From Silvania hatchlandensis (GTDB taxonomy: Bacteria > Pseudomonadota > Gammaproteobacteria > Enterobacterales > Enterobacteriaceae), in contig NZ_JAMGZK010000047.1 in NCBI RefSeq assembly GCF_025564065.1, positions 124,001 to 188,000 on the forward strand: 64,000 nucleotides of DNA. The letters run 5' to 3'. The position numbers and the translations under genes are program-made. Positions within the stretch are counted from its first letter, which is position 1, and each line of letters starts with the position of its first letter. Below the pieces are notes generated by a model. It did not search any database, was not told the DNA's origin, and saw only the letters and a program-made list of their open reading frames with translations. Below, piece after piece: positions 11,474 to 22,680 of the stretch.

Positions 11474-11857
11474 GATTAGCCTCCAGGCTTATCGTTTCAG
11501 ACAAACAGGCGTAACGGCCCTGTTTTGTCTTTTTTGTCAGAGTGACGCTCTGACGTTTTTTATTGTGCAGAGTGACAGTTACCATAACCGCTCGCCGAAA
11601 GGCAGGCAATTAGCAAACTTGAGTTGGCGTATAAAGAAAAAAGCAGAAACAGAGGGTATTAAAAATAGTTATGGATAAATCCACTACGATAACGAGGCAG
11701 ACTGACCATTGATCATTTAAAAAGGAGGAGGTTTAGTAATTCATGCATTTTTACTGCAGGGAAACGCGCCAAAAAAAATCACAGCAGAATAAAACTTCAG
11801 ACATTAAGTAAAAATCAGGATAAATAACAGGAATAGCATTATTTATCCTGAGGGCGT
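11474..11857. other. ilvI leader and leuO-ilvI intergenic region
   Basis: This region holds the ilvIH promoter and leader on the minus strand. The E. coli counterpart binds several Lrp dimers, and AT-rich tracts compatible with that are present at about 11620-11850. A perfect inverted repeat GTCAGAG/CTCTGAC is at 11536-11554, flanked by a T-run on the plus-strand side. No gene is evident. The ilvI Shine-Dalgarno sequence is GGAGG, about 7 nt before the ATG. Confidence 0.6.
11536..11561 (+). terminator. Terminator-like inverted repeat in the ilvI leader
   Basis: On the plus strand, GTCAGAG-TGACG-CTCTGAC (11536-11554) is followed by G and six T (11556-11561), the shape of an intrinsic terminator. 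It opposes ilvI, so it could only stop antisense transcription. On the ilvI mRNA strand the same repeat folds into a hairpin without a U-tract. Whether it acts as a terminator or as an RNA structure is not known. Confidence 0.5.
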
Positions 11858-12802
11858 TTAGCGATGGCAGACGCTGACTAACAGCTCTTCCATCCACTGG
11901 TGCCCTTTATCGCGCCCGGCCGCTTCATGCCAGGAAAGGTAACAGGTTCGCGAGTTTAGATTCAGAGGCAGTACCCGGATGCGCAAATTCAGCGACTCAG
12001 CAAATTCTTCTGCCAGCCAGCGCGGGGCGATGGCAACCAGCTGAGTTTGCGAGACAATATTTAAAACACTGGTCATCGCCATTCCCTGATAGGCAACGCA
12101 GGCCTGCTTATCGGGCGTGTCGTACCATGGCTGGCTAAAGGAAGCGTAGCGGTCAAGCGCGACAACCGCATGCTGTTCGTGGTAAATATCGCTTTCCTGC
12201 AACGTTTCATTCAGACGCGGATGCGTTTTGCTGGTCACCAGAACCATTTCATCATTGAATAATGGCACGCAGGAAAACTCAGGACGGCGAAATTCCTCAT
12301 AGCCGATCACAAATTCTGTTTCCTGATATCGCAGCTGGTGTTCAGTATTCTGATTGAGCGAGGATTTGAAGACCAGATGAATATTTGGCGCAATCTTCTC
12401 GACTTTATTATAGATAAGCGAGGTCAGATAGTTATCAAGCGGGCTGCAAACACACAAATGATAAATGCGCTCGCTGACTGAAGGGTCAAAACCCGATCCC
12501 GGTAATTCATTCTGTACCAACTGCAATGCCTGCCGTACCGATGCGAATAGCTGGAACGCCCGTGCTGTAGGCTGAATACCACGGCCATAGCGAACAAACA
12601 ATTCGTCATTAAACATCAGCTTAAGCCTGGCGACGGCGTTACTGACGGCGGGCTGCGACATCCCCAGTGAGTGAGCAGCTCGGGTGATATTTTGTTCCTG
12701 CATTACAGCATCGAATACGGTTAAAAGATTGAGATCCACGGTACGAAGCTGTGGTTTTGTCCCGTCAGGCACATGCGGTTTATCCATTTTTTCTTCAAAC
12801 AT
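11858..12802 (-). CDS. leuO: LysR-type regulator LeuO
   Basis: LeuO is a LysR-family regulator that antagonises H-NS silencing and affects leuABCD, bgl, cas and other stress loci. The ATG at 12802-12800 gives 314 residues, the E. coli length. It has a GGAG Shine-Dalgarno sequence 6-7 nt upstream, whereas the in-frame ATG at 12814 has none at proper distance. The winged helix-turn-helix is visible in [20 protein letters not shown] and [18 protein letters not shown], followed by the effector-binding domain. Its position between ilvIH and leuL is conserved. Confidence 0.96.
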   Translation of the reverse strand: MFEEKMDKPHVPDGTKPQLRTVDLNLLTVFDAVMQEQNITRAAHSLGMSQPAVSNAVARLKLMFNDELFVRYGRGIQPTARAFQLFASVRQALQLVQNELPGSGFDPSVSERIYHLCVCSPLDNYLTSLIYNKVEKIAPNIHLVFKSSLNQNTEHQLRYQETEFVIGYEEFRRPEFSCVPLFNDEMVLVTSKTHPRLNETLQESDIYHEQHAVVALDRYASFSQPWYDTPDKQACVAYQGMAMTSVLNIVSQTQLVAIAPRWLAEEFAESLNLRIRVLPLNLNSRTCYLSWHEAAGRDKGHQWMEELLVSVCHR

Positions 12803-13373
12803 ACCCTGCTCCATTGTTACGCTAAACTTCCTGTTCTCGAGTGTAACGATAACCTTAAAAAATATGATTTATCACGCATATAAGTTCAGCAAAAGAGAAA
12901 TGTTACAAATTAAGAATATATTAATACCTGCCAACATTGACAGGGATACACTATAAAAGCGAGAAATATGTACAGGGAGAGCAATAACATATCAAATAGT
13001 TTATATATTAAATGAAATCATAGATCCTACAAATAAACAATACAGCACTCAGTTAAGGATGATTTAAGTTCCAATTAAACATTAATCATTTTTACCTTAA
13101 ATTATTAACATCTCATTATCTCAAATCTTACCTATCAATGCATTTTGCAGTCGAAGGCAAACTAACCTGATGATAGTAAACGCATTCAAATGAAACAGCG
13201 GATATTTCAAAAGTTTATATAATTGCAATCAAATATATTTAAATGATTCCTGGGATTAATCGTCAGTGCAAATTCAGACAAATAAAATCGTCAGCAATTG
13301 AAAAACCAGCACAATAAGCTAATTTCAGCGGTGCGGGAAATGACGCGTCACAGCCGTTTTCTCGGGCGAGGGG
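12803..13373. other. AT-rich leuO-leuABCD intergenic region
   Basis: About 570 bp lie between the divergent leuO and leu promoters. The stretch 12850-13310 is strikingly AT-rich compared with the surrounding coding DNA. In Salmonella and E. coli the equivalent region is an H-NS-silenced, LeuO-responsive, supercoiling-coupled 'promoter relay'. I see no gene in it. Base composition and synteny are direct; H-NS/LeuO binding is inference. Confidence 0.65.
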
Positions 13374-13402
13374 TTGACATCAATCCGCGTATCCAGTACC
13401 AC
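13374..13402 (+). promoter_or_regulatory. leuABCD promoter
   Basis: The -35 element is a consensus TTGACA at 13374-13379. The -10 is the weak TACCAC at 13397-13402, at 17 bp spacing. This matches the E. coli leu promoter, where TTGACA is paired with a poor -10. The leuL leader peptide starts about 28 nt downstream of the expected transcription start. Confidence 0.75.
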
Positions 13403-13436
13403 TAAAGGCATATCGTATTTATCTGGGGCATGATTC

Positions 13437-13523
13437 ATGATTCACAGCATTCGTTTCACCGGTCTACTACTACTAAACGCATCCACTGTGCGCGGTAGAC
13501 TGGCGGGCGAAATTCAGCGTTGA
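13437..13523 (+). CDS. leuL: leu operon leader peptide
   Basis: A 28-codon frame starts at the second of two nearby ATGs and ends with TGA at 13521-13523. It encodes MIHSIRFTGLLLLNAS followed by TVRGRLAGEIQR. Residues 10-13 are four consecutive leucines, all written with the rare codon CTA. Ribosome stalling at these codons when Leu-tRNA is scarce prevents formation of the downstream terminator, the classical attenuation mechanism. The length equals E. coli LeuL; the C-terminal third differs. Confidence 0.93.
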   Translation: MIHSIRFTGLLLLNASTVRGRLAGEIQR

Positions 13524-13542
13524 ATTGTCCTCTGGTTAACAC

Positions 13543-13573
13543 AAAAAACCCGCGCCACTGCGCGGGTTTTTTT
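13543..13573 (+). terminator. leuABCD attenuator terminator
   Basis: The stem CCCGCG/CGCGGG (13549-13554 with 13561-13566) has a 6-nt loop, A-T closing pairs, and a run of seven T. It ends 44 bp before the leuA start and 20 nt after leuL. It is the terminator arm of leucine attenuation. Confidence 0.92.
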
Positions 13574-13616
13574 ATGCTCGTAGCAAGGCGCCCAAATACA
13601 GACAAGGACCTAACCC

Positions 13617-16279
<2,663 letters not shown>

Positions 16280-16281
16280 TC

Positions 16282-17682
16282 ATGGCGAAGACGTTGTACG
16301 AAAAGTTGTTTGACGCTCACGTGGTTTATGAAGCGCAAAACGAAACCCCACTGCTCTATATAGACCGCCATCTGGTGCACGAAGTCACCTCGCCGCAGGC
16401 ATTTGATGGCCTGCGCGCGCATCATCGTCCGGTGCGTCAGCCGGGTAAAACCTTTGCGACGATGGACCATAACGTCTCGACGCAGACCAAAGACATCAAT
16501 GCCTCCGGTGAGATGGCCCGCATCCAGATGCAGGAGCTGATTAAGAACTGCAACGAGTTTGGCGTTGAGCTGTATGACCTGAACCACCCATACCAGGGCA
16601 TTGTCCACGTGATGGGGCCGGAACAGGGTATCACCCTGCCGGGGATGACCATCGTCTGCGGCGACTCCCACACCGCCACCCATGGCGCGTTTGGCGCACT
16701 GGCGTTCGGTATCGGCACCTCTGAAGTGGAACATGTGCTGGCGACCCAGACCCTGAAGCAGGGCCGCGCCAGAACCATGAAGATTGAAGTCACCGGCCAG
16801 GCCGCGCCGGGCATCACCGCCAAAGACATTGTGCTGGCGATCATCGGTAAAACCGGTAGCGCAGGCGGTACCGGGCACGTAGTGGAATTCTGTGGCAGCG
16901 CTATTCAGGCATTGAGCATGGAAGGCCGCATGACCCTGTGCAACATGGCCATTGAGATGGGTGCGAAAGCCGGTCTGGTTGCTCCGGATGAAATCACCTT
17001 CGAGTATGTCAAAGGCCGTCTGCACGCGCCGAAAGGCCAGCATTACGACGACGCCGTCGCGTACTGGTCAACCCTCAAAACCGACGATGGCGCGCAGTTC
17101 GACACCGTTGTCACCCTGCAGGCTGAAGCCATTGCGCCGCAGGTGACCTGGGGTACTAACCCAGGCCAGGTGATTTCGGTCACCGACGCAATCCCCGATC
17201 CAGCGTCGTTTGCCGATCCGGTTGAGCGCGCCAGTGCCGAAAAAGCGTTGGCCTATATGGGGCTGAAACCGGGCGTGCCGTTGACCGAGGTGGCGATTGA
17301 TAAAGTCTTTATCGGCTCCTGTACCAACTCGCGGATCGAAGATTTGCGCGCAGCGGCTGAGATCGCGAAAGGCCGTAAAGTCGCACCAGGCGTGCAGGCG
17401 CTGGTCGTTCCCGGCTCCGGTCCGGTGAAAGCCCAGGCAGAAGAGGAAGGTCTGGATAAGATTTTCATCGAAGCGGGCTTTGAATGGCGTCTGCCAGGCT
17501 GCTCCATGTGTCTGGCGATGAACAACGATCGCCTGAATCCGGGCGAGCGCTGCGCATCCACCAGCAACCGTAACTTTGAAGGTCGTCAGGGGCGCGGCGG
17601 ACGCACGCATCTGGTCAGCCCGGCAATGGCCGCGGCAGCAGCAGTGACCGGGCATTTCGCCGATATTCGCAACCTGAAATAA
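16282..17682 (+). CDS. leuC: 3-isopropylmalate dehydratase large subunit
   Basis: LeuC is the [4Fe-4S] subunit of isopropylmalate isomerase, working with LeuD. The 466 residues match E. coli. The aconitase-family features are present: [19 protein letters not shown], the first cluster cysteine in [17 protein letters not shown], and the paired cysteines in [13 protein letters not shown]. It lies between leuB and leuD with very short gaps (2 and 10 nt). Confidence 0.98.
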   Translation: MAKTLYEKLFDAHVVYEAQNETPLLYIDRHLVHEVTSPQAFDGLRAHHRPVRQPGKTFATMDHNVSTQTKDINASGEMARIQMQELIKNCNEFGVELYDLNHPYQGIVHVMGPEQGITLPGMTIVCGDSHTATHGAFGALAFGIGTSEVEHVLATQTLKQGRARTMKIEVTGQAAPGITAKDIVLAIIGKTGSAGGTGHVVEFCGSAIQALSMEGRMTLCNMAIEMGAKAGLVAPDEITFEYVKGRLHAPKGQHYDDAVAYWSTLKTDDGAQFDTVVTLQAEAIAPQVTWGTNPGQVISVTDAIPDPASFADPVERASAEKALAYMGLKPGVPLTEVAIDKVFIGSCTNSRIEDLRAAAEIAKGRKVAPGVQALVVPGSGPVKAQAEEEGLDKIFIEAGFEWRLPGCSMCLAMNNDRLNPGERCASTSNRNFEGRQGRGGRTHLVSPAMAAAAAVTGHFADIRNLK

Positions 17683-17692
17683 GGAGACCATC

Positions 17693-18298
17693 ATGGCAGA
17701 GAAATTTATCCAGCATACTGGCCTGGTTGTCCCCCTGGACGCGGCCAACGTCGATACCGACGCCATTATCCCGAAGCAGTTTTTGCAGAAAGTGACCCGC
17801 ACCGGTTTTGGTGCGCACCTGTTTAACGACTGGCGTTTTCTGGATGAGAAAGGCGAGGTGCCGAACCCGGAGTTCGTGCTGAACTTCCCGGAGTTCAAAG
17901 GCGCGTCGATCCTGCTGGCCAGGGAAAACTTCGGCTGCGGCTCGTCACGCGAGCATGCGCCGTGGGCGCTGACCGATTACGGCTTCAAAGTGGTGATTGC
18001 ACCGAGCTTCGCCGATATCTTTTACGGTAATAGTTTCAACAACCAGCTGCTGCCGGTGACGTTAAGCGACGAACAGGTCGACGAGCTGTTTGCCCTGGTG
18101 CAAAGCAGCCCAGGGATTAAATTTGAAGTGGATCTGGAAGCGCAGGAAGTGAAAGCCGGGGATAAAACCTATGGCTTTAGCCTCGATGCCTTCCGCCGCC
18201 ACTGCATGATCAACGGCCTCGACAGCATCGGCCTGACCCTGCAGCATGAAGAGGCAATTGCCGCCTACGAGAATAAACAGCCAGCCTTTATGGCGTAA
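17693..18298 (+). CDS. leuD: 3-isopropylmalate dehydratase small subunit
   Basis: LeuD is the swivelling small subunit of isopropylmalate isomerase and contributes the substrate-specificity loop. It has 201 residues. [13 protein letters not shown] near the N-terminus and [16 protein letters not shown] are the conserved aconitase-swivel motifs. It is the last gene of leuABCD, preceded by an AAGGAG ribosome-binding site. Confidence 0.98.
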   Translation: MAEKFIQHTGLVVPLDAANVDTDAIIPKQFLQKVTRTGFGAHLFNDWRFLDEKGEVPNPEFVLNFPEFKGASILLARENFGCGSSREHAPWALTDYGFKVVIAPSFADIFYGNSFNNQLLPVTLSDEQVDELFALVQSSPGIKFEVDLEAQEVKAGDKTYGFSLDAFRRHCMINGLDSIGLTLQHEEAIAAYENKQPAFMA

Positions 18299-18301
18299 TG
18301 A

Positions 18302-18324
18302 AATGGCCCGCGCCGCGGGCCATT
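18302..18324. terminator. Hairpin between convergent leuD and setA
   Basis: A near-perfect inverted repeat AATGGCCCG/CGGGCCATT lies 3 nt past the leuD stop. It has no T-run directly after it on either strand, so it may work with Rho or protect the 3' end rather than be a textbook intrinsic terminator. Confidence 0.55.
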
Positions 18325-18348
18325 CTAAAAAAGCCATCGTTCAGAAAA

Positions 18349-19527
18349 TCACACATCCTTGATGCGGAAAGTCAGCGCCAGTGTCACCACTGAAATGGCC
18401 GCGATCGCCCAGTAGACCGCAGAGTGACCGTAGCTTTGTGCCAGCGCGCCCTGAATCATCCCTGCCAGAATCACCCCGGTTGAAATGCTATTGGTAAACA
18501 GCGTGGTGGCCGAACCGGCTCGACCCGGCATCAGATCCTGGAACCAGAGCATGCCAATGCCGGCGACAATCCCTATAAAAATGGCGTTAAACAGCTGCAG
18601 GGCGAGCAGCGCTTCGTGGCTGTGAAAAAGAATGAGCCCCACGTAAAACAGCACGCCCGCCGCCACCGCGATCAGCATCATCCGCCGTTTACCAAAGCGC
18701 TTCACGTAGTAACCCGCGAGGATCATCGCCGGAATTTCCAGCCCAGCCGCCGTTCCCATTAAGATCCCGGCCAACTTATCCGGCAGACCCAGATCGCTGC
18801 TGATCCACAGCGGCATGTCGATGATATACATGGTGTTGCAGGTCCACATCAGCGTGGAGGCGATAAACAGCATCCGTACGTTTTTGTTCTGCCAGCCGCT
18901 GACCTGGGTTAAAGGCGTCGCGGTCGCTGATTCCACCCGGGAGACGGTCGGAAGCGCAATGGCGATCAATCCCAGGCTGATGGCAAAAATCCCTGCCGCG
19001 ATGGAGAACATGACCGTAAAGCCATAGTTGAGCGCCAGCATAAAGGCCAGCGGCGGGCCGATTACCCACGCCAGGGAGAGCTGGGCACGCATCACCGAGC
19101 TGAACATCACCACTTCACGTGCGGAGCTGTCGGCGTATTCACGCGCGAGGGCGAACAGCTGCGGCATGGCGGTATTGGCCAGTGACGCCAGAAACACGCC
19201 GCAGGTTAATAAGGTCAGATAATGACGGTTAAAGGCAAACAGCAGCGCATTGCCGATGGCCATGGCGCAGCAAAACAGGATCAGTTTGCGCCGATCGCCC
19301 TGACTGTCGGAGCGCTTCGCCAGCCACAGGCTGACCAGGATCCCGGCGATGGCGTTAACAGTATAAAACAGCCCCACCCAGAATGGCTGGGCCCCCACCT
19401 CGCGGCTCAGGAATAGACTTAAGGTAGGCGCCTGCAACGCACCGGCCACGCCCATCATAAATGCCACCATTAAAAAGGCGGCGTAGACACCGTTGAGGCG
19501 GCGCCCCATCGTCATTAACCAGAGCAT
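18349..19527 (-). CDS. setA: Sugar efflux transporter SetA
   Basis: SetA is an inner-membrane major facilitator superfamily exporter of glucosides and lactose. It is linked to recovery from glucose-phosphate stress. It has 392 residues and about twelve hydrophobic segments. The MFS loop motif reads KRSDSQGDRRKLIL between helices 2 and 3, with a charged cytoplasmic loop mid-protein. It lies just downstream of sgrS/sgrT on the same strand, the conserved E. coli arrangement, so it may be expressed partly by read-through of the sgrS promoter. Confidence 0.96.
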   Translation of the reverse strand: MLWLMTMGRRLNGVYAAFLMVAFMMGVAGALQAPTLSLFLSREVGAQPFWVGLFYTVNAIAGILVSLWLAKRSDSQGDRRKLILFCCAMAIGNALLFAFNRHYLTLLTCGVFLASLANTAMPQLFALAREYADSSAREVVMFSSVMRAQLSLAWVIGPPLAFMLALNYGFTVMFSIAAGIFAISLGLIAIALPTVSRVESATATPLTQVSGWQNKNVRMLFIASTLMWTCNTMYIIDMPLWISSDLGLPDKLAGILMGTAAGLEIPAMILAGYYVKRFGKRRMMLIAVAAGVLFYVGLILFHSHEALLALQLFNAIFIGIVAGIGMLWFQDLMPGRAGSATTLFTNSISTGVILAGMIQGALAQSYGHSAVYWAIAAISVVTLALTFRIKDV

Positions 19528-19557
19528 GATCAGTTCCCTTCAGCGCAAGTGAAAACG

Positions 19558-19803
19558 AAAAAAGCCAGCAGATGATACCTGCTGGCGTGGTGATTCGCAC
19601 CAATACTCAGTCACACATGATCGAAGCAATTCAGCGTTCCGAGGTCGACGTTGTCACCTCCCACTGCATCAGATCGTCCAGTATTTTCAGCTGCTGTTCT
19701 GCGCACAGGCGGGCCAGCCAGGACACTCCTTTTGTCGCTGAGAAGTACTTTCGGTAAAACTGACGTGCGGTAGACCTCTTCATCATCACCTCCTCACTTC
19801 ATC
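19558..19803 (-). ncRNA. sgrS: Small RNA SgrS
   Basis: SgrS is an Hfq-dependent dual-function RNA induced by SgrR during glucose-phosphate stress. It pairs with ptsG mRNA to block its translation. The 5' end is placed at the GATGAAG motif shared with E. coli (19803). The ptsG-pairing core GTGTGACTGAGTATTGG lies at 19616-19600 and is identical to the E. coli sequence as I recall it. The terminator hairpin GCCAGCAG/CTGCTGGC ends in six T at 19563-19558. The length is about 246 nt against 227 in E. coli. Confidence 0.93.
19631..19783 (-). CDS. sgrT: SgrT, glucose uptake inhibitor peptide
   Basis: SgrT is a small protein encoded inside SgrS that inhibits the glucose permease PtsG (EIICB-Glc). 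The frame from ATG 19783 encodes 50 residues: MKRSTARQFYRKYFSAT, then KGVSWLARLCAEQQLKILD and DLMQWEVTTSTSER. The RQFY..YF.AT and LMQW segments match E. coli SgrT (43 residues). A second ATG directly upstream at 19786 is possible, but the AGGAGG Shine-Dalgarno sequence fits 19783 better (5 nt spacing). It is 6-7 residues longer at the N-terminus than E. coli SgrT and too short for many gene callers. Confidence 0.88.
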   Translation of the reverse strand: MKRSTARQFYRKYFSATKGVSWLARLCAEQQLKILDDLMQWEVTTSTSER

Positions 19804-19870
19804 GAAATGAATTATTGGCCTAATATAGGGATAAATAAATTGCTGATTTTTTGTCAGGAGTTCCCCTTTT

Positions 19871-21526
19871 ATGCCGTCTGGTCGTCTGCAACAACAATTC
19901 ATCCGCCTGTGGCAATGCTGTGATGGCCAAACCCGGGACACCACGCTCAGCGAACTCGCCGAGCTGCTCAGCTGTTCGCGGCGTCATATGCGCACCCTTC
20001 TCAACACTATGCAGCAGCAGGGCTGGCTGAGTTGGGAAGCTGAAGCCGGACGCGGGAAACGATCCCGCCTGACCTTTCTCTATACCGGGCTGGCGCTTCA
20101 GCAGCAGCGAGCGGAAGACCTGCTGGAGCAGGATCGCATCGAGCAGCTGGTACAGTTGGTGGGGGATAAAGCCGCCGTGCGCCAGATGCTGGTGTCGCAC
20201 CTGGGCCGTAGCTTCCGTCAGGGAAAGCATATCCTGCGCGTGCTCTATTACCGTCCGATGAAAAATCTTTTACCGGGCAGCGCGTTACGCCGTTCCGAAA
20301 CCCATATGGCGCGACAGATATTTAGCGGGCTGACGCGCATAAATGAGGAAAATGGGGAACTGGAAGCCGATATCGCCCATCACTGGCAGCAACTTTCTCC
20401 GTTGCACTGGCGCTTTTTCCTGCGCCCCGGCATTCATTTCCACCATGGTCGCGAGCTGGAGATGGCCGATGTGATTGCCTCGCTGCAGCGCGCCCGCAAG
20501 CTGCCTCTCTATTCGCACATTACGCAGATCCAGTCCCCCACCGCCTGGACGCTGGATATTCAGCTCTCGGAGCCTGACCGCTGGCTGCCGTGGCTGCTGG
20601 GGTATGTGCCGTCGATGATCCTGCCGCAGGAATGGGAAACGATGCACAACTTTGCCAGCCAGCCGATCGGCACCGGCCCTTATGCGGTCTCGCGTAACAA
20701 TAACAATCAGCTCAAGATCCGCGCCTTCGATGATTACTTTGGCTACCGGGCGCTGATTGACGAAGTGAACGTCTGGGTTTTGCCGGATATTAACGAAGAG
20801 CTGAGCGTCGGTCTGACGCTGGAGGGACCCACCGAGGGCGAAAAAGCGGTGGAGAGCCGTCTTGAGGAGGGGTGTTACTACCTGCTGTTCGATGCCCGCT
20901 CCCCGCGCGGTGCCAGCACCGACGTGCGCCAGTGGATAAGCCGGATCCTCTCTCCTGCGAACCTGATCTATCAGGCCGAAGAGTTGTACCAGTCCTACTG
21001 GTTCCCGGCGTATGGCCTGCTTCCCCGCTGGCACCATGCCCGTCCGGGGCGTGGTGAAAAACCGGCCGGGCTGGAGAGCATTACCCTGACCTTCTATCGG
21101 GAGCATGTCGAACATCGGGTCATCGCCAGAATGATGAGTGAACTGCTGGCCGTCGAGCAGGTGACGCTCAACATTCAGGAAGTCAACTACGACGAATGGC
21201 ATCGCGGCGATGTGGTAAGCGACATCTGGCTCAACAGCGTTAACTTCACCCTGCCGCTCGATTTTTCGCTGTTCTCACACCTGTATGAAGTGCCGCTGCT
21301 GCAGCACTGTATTCCCCGCGACTGGCAGCAGGACGCCGCCGCCTGGCGCGCGGGCGAGATGAATCTGGCGGTCTGGTGCCAGCAGCTGCTGGCGCAGCAG
21401 GCGATGGTCCCGCTGATCCACCACTGGCTGATGATCCAGGGGCAGCGCAGCATGCGTGGCCTGCGCATGAACACGCTGGGCTGGTTTGACTTTAAGTCGG
21501 CATGGTTTGCGCCGCCTGAACCATAA
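19871..21526 (+). CDS. sgrR: Transcriptional regulator SgrR
   Basis: SgrR activates sgrS under glucose-phosphate stress and represses its own gene. It has 551 residues, identical in length to E. coli. The N-terminal DNA-binding domain (residues about 5-115) includes [20 protein letters not shown]. The rest resembles a solute-binding protein (SBP_bac_5 type), with [22 protein letters not shown] typical of that fold, thought to sense a small molecule. It is divergent from sgrS, as expected for an activator and its target. Confidence 0.97.
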   Translation: MPSGRLQQQFIRLWQCCDGQTRDTTLSELAELLSCSRRHMRTLLNTMQQQGWLSWEAEAGRGKRSRLTFLYTGLALQQQRAEDLLEQDRIEQLVQLVGDKAAVRQMLVSHLGRSFRQGKHILRVLYYRPMKNLLPGSALRRSETHMARQIFSGLTRINEENGELEADIAHHWQQLSPLHWRFFLRPGIHFHHGRELEMADVIASLQRARKLPLYSHITQIQSPTAWTLDIQLSEPDRWLPWLLGYVPSMILPQEWETMHNFASQPIGTGPYAVSRNNNNQLKIRAFDDYFGYRALIDEVNVWVLPDINEELSVGLTLEGPTEGEKAVESRLEEGCYYLLFDARSPRGASTDVRQWISRILSPANLIYQAEELYQSYWFPAYGLLPRWHHARPGRGEKPAGLESITLTFYREHVEHRVIARMMSELLAVEQVTLNIQEVNYDEWHRGDVVSDIWLNSVNFTLPLDFSLFSHLYEVPLLQHCIPRDWQQDAAAWRAGEMNLAVWCQQLLAQQAMVPLIHHWLMIQGQRSMRGLRMNTLGWFDFKSAWFAPPEP

Positions 21527-21565
21527 TACTTTCGTAATATTCACCAAATCATTACAATGCTGTCG

Positions 21566-21651
21566 TTCTCATCGGGGTGCTGCGCGCGAGCGTGTGCTGA
21601 GAAAATACCCGTCGAACCTGATCCGGATAACGCCGGCGAAGGGATTTGAGG
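21566..21651 (+). ncRNA. TPP (THI-box) riboswitch, SroA-like
   Basis: The conserved thiamine pyrophosphate aptamer pieces are all present: GGGGTGC (21574-21580), CTGAGA (21597-21602), ACCCGTCGAACCTGATC, GGATAACGCCGGCGAAGGGA and the closing TTTGAG. It precedes the thiamine importer operon. In E. coli the same element upstream of thiB lowers expression when TPP is bound, and it accumulates as the short RNA SroA. A possible -10 TACAAT at 21553-21558 would start transcription just before it. Confidence 0.95.
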
Positions 21652-21666
21652 CTGTCGCTCAAAATC

Positions 21667-21697
21667 CTTTGCCACTCTCAATGTAAGAGGTGCAAAG
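21667..21697 (+). promoter_or_regulatory. RBS-sequestering hairpin of the thi riboswitch
   Basis: CTTTGC (21667-21672) plus ACTCT can pair with AGAGG plus GCAAAG (to 21697), which buries the thiB Shine-Dalgarno sequence AGAGG and touches the GTG start. There is no U-run, so control is probably at translation initiation. The predicted pairing is visible by eye; the TPP-dependent switch is inferred. Confidence 0.65.
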
Positions 21698-22680
21698 TGT
21701 TCAAAACTGTTCTTTCCCTGCTGGCGCTGATCGCGCTGCCTGCCGTCGCCAGCCCTGTGCTGACGGTCTACACCTACGACTCTTTCGCCGCCGACTGGGG
21801 CCCGGGCCCGGCGGTCAAAAAAGCCTTTGAAGCCGACTGCGGCTGCGAACTGAAGTTCGTGGCGCTGGAAGATGGCGTCTCGCTGCTCAATCGCCTGCGC
21901 ATGGAAGGTAAAAACAGCAAAGCCGACGTGGTGCTGGGTCTGGATAACAACCTGCTGGAAGCCGCCACCCAAACCGGGCTGTTCGCGAAAAGTGGCGTGG
22001 CGACCGATGCGGTAAACGTGCCCGGCGGCTGGAAAAATGACACCTTCGTGCCTTTCGATTACGGCTACTTCGCCTTCGTCTACGACAAAAACAAGCTGAA
22101 AAACCCGCCGAAAAGCCTGAAAGAGCTGGTCGAGAGTGACCAGAAATGGCGCGTGATCTACGAAGACCCACGCACCAGCACCCCGGGTCTTGGCCTGCTG
22201 CTGTGGATGCAGAAAGTGTACGGCGATAAAGCGCCGGAAGCCTGGCAGAAACTGGCCGCCAAAACGGTCACCGTTACCAAGGGCTGGAGTGAAGCCTACG
22301 GTCTGTTCCTGAAAGGGGAAAGCGACCTGGTGCTGAGCTACACCACCTCGCCTGCGTATCATATTATCGCCGAGAAGAAAGACAATTACGCCGCCGCTGA
22401 TTTTGCTGAAGGCCACTACCTGCAGGTTGAAGTGGCTGCCCGCACCTATGCCAGCAAACAGCCGGAGCTGGCCGAGAAGTTCCTGAAATTCATGGTCTCA
22501 CCGTCGTTCCAGAGCGCCATTCCAGAGGGCAACTGGATGTACCCGGTCACCAACGTCGCGTTACCTGCCGGTTTTGACACGCTGGTGAAACCCAAAACCA
22601 CGCTGGAATTTACCCCGCACGACGTCGCCGGGAAACGTGCCGCCTGGGTCAGTGAATGGCAACGCGCCGTCAGCCGCTAA
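21697..22680 (+). CDS. thiB: Thiamine/TPP periplasmic binding protein ThiB
   Basis: ThiB captures thiamine and its phosphates in the periplasm for the ThiBPQ ABC importer. I place the start at GTG 21697, giving 327 residues as in E. coli. An upstream in-frame ATG at 21646 would run through the riboswitch. A Shine-Dalgarno sequence AGAGG lies 6 nt before the GTG. The signal peptide is VFKTVLSLLALIALPAVAS with cleavage before PVLTVYTYDSF. The rest is an extracellular solute-binding protein. Its last 25 nt overlap thiP. Confidence 0.96.
   Translation: MFKTVLSLLALIALPAVASPVLTVYTYDSFAADWGPGPAVKKAFEADCGCELKFVALEDGVSLLNRLRMEGKNSKADVVLGLDNNLLEAATQTGLFAKSGVATDAVNVPGGWKNDTFVPFDYGYFAFVYDKNKLKNPPKSLKELVESDQKWRVIYEDPRTSTPGLGLLLWMQKVYGDKAPEAWQKLAAKTVTVTKGWSEAYGLFLKGESDLVLSYTTSPAYHIIAEKKDNYAAADFAEGHYLQVEVAARTYASKQPELAEKFLKFMVSPSFQSAIPEGNWMYPVTNVALPAGFDTLVKPKTTLEFTPHDVAGKRAAWVSEWQRAVSR

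Noticed and set aside
21646-21696. ATG at 21646 as thiB start
   Set aside because: It lies in the closing stem of the TPP riboswitch and would add a non-hydrophobic, Cys-rich leader before a normal signal peptide.
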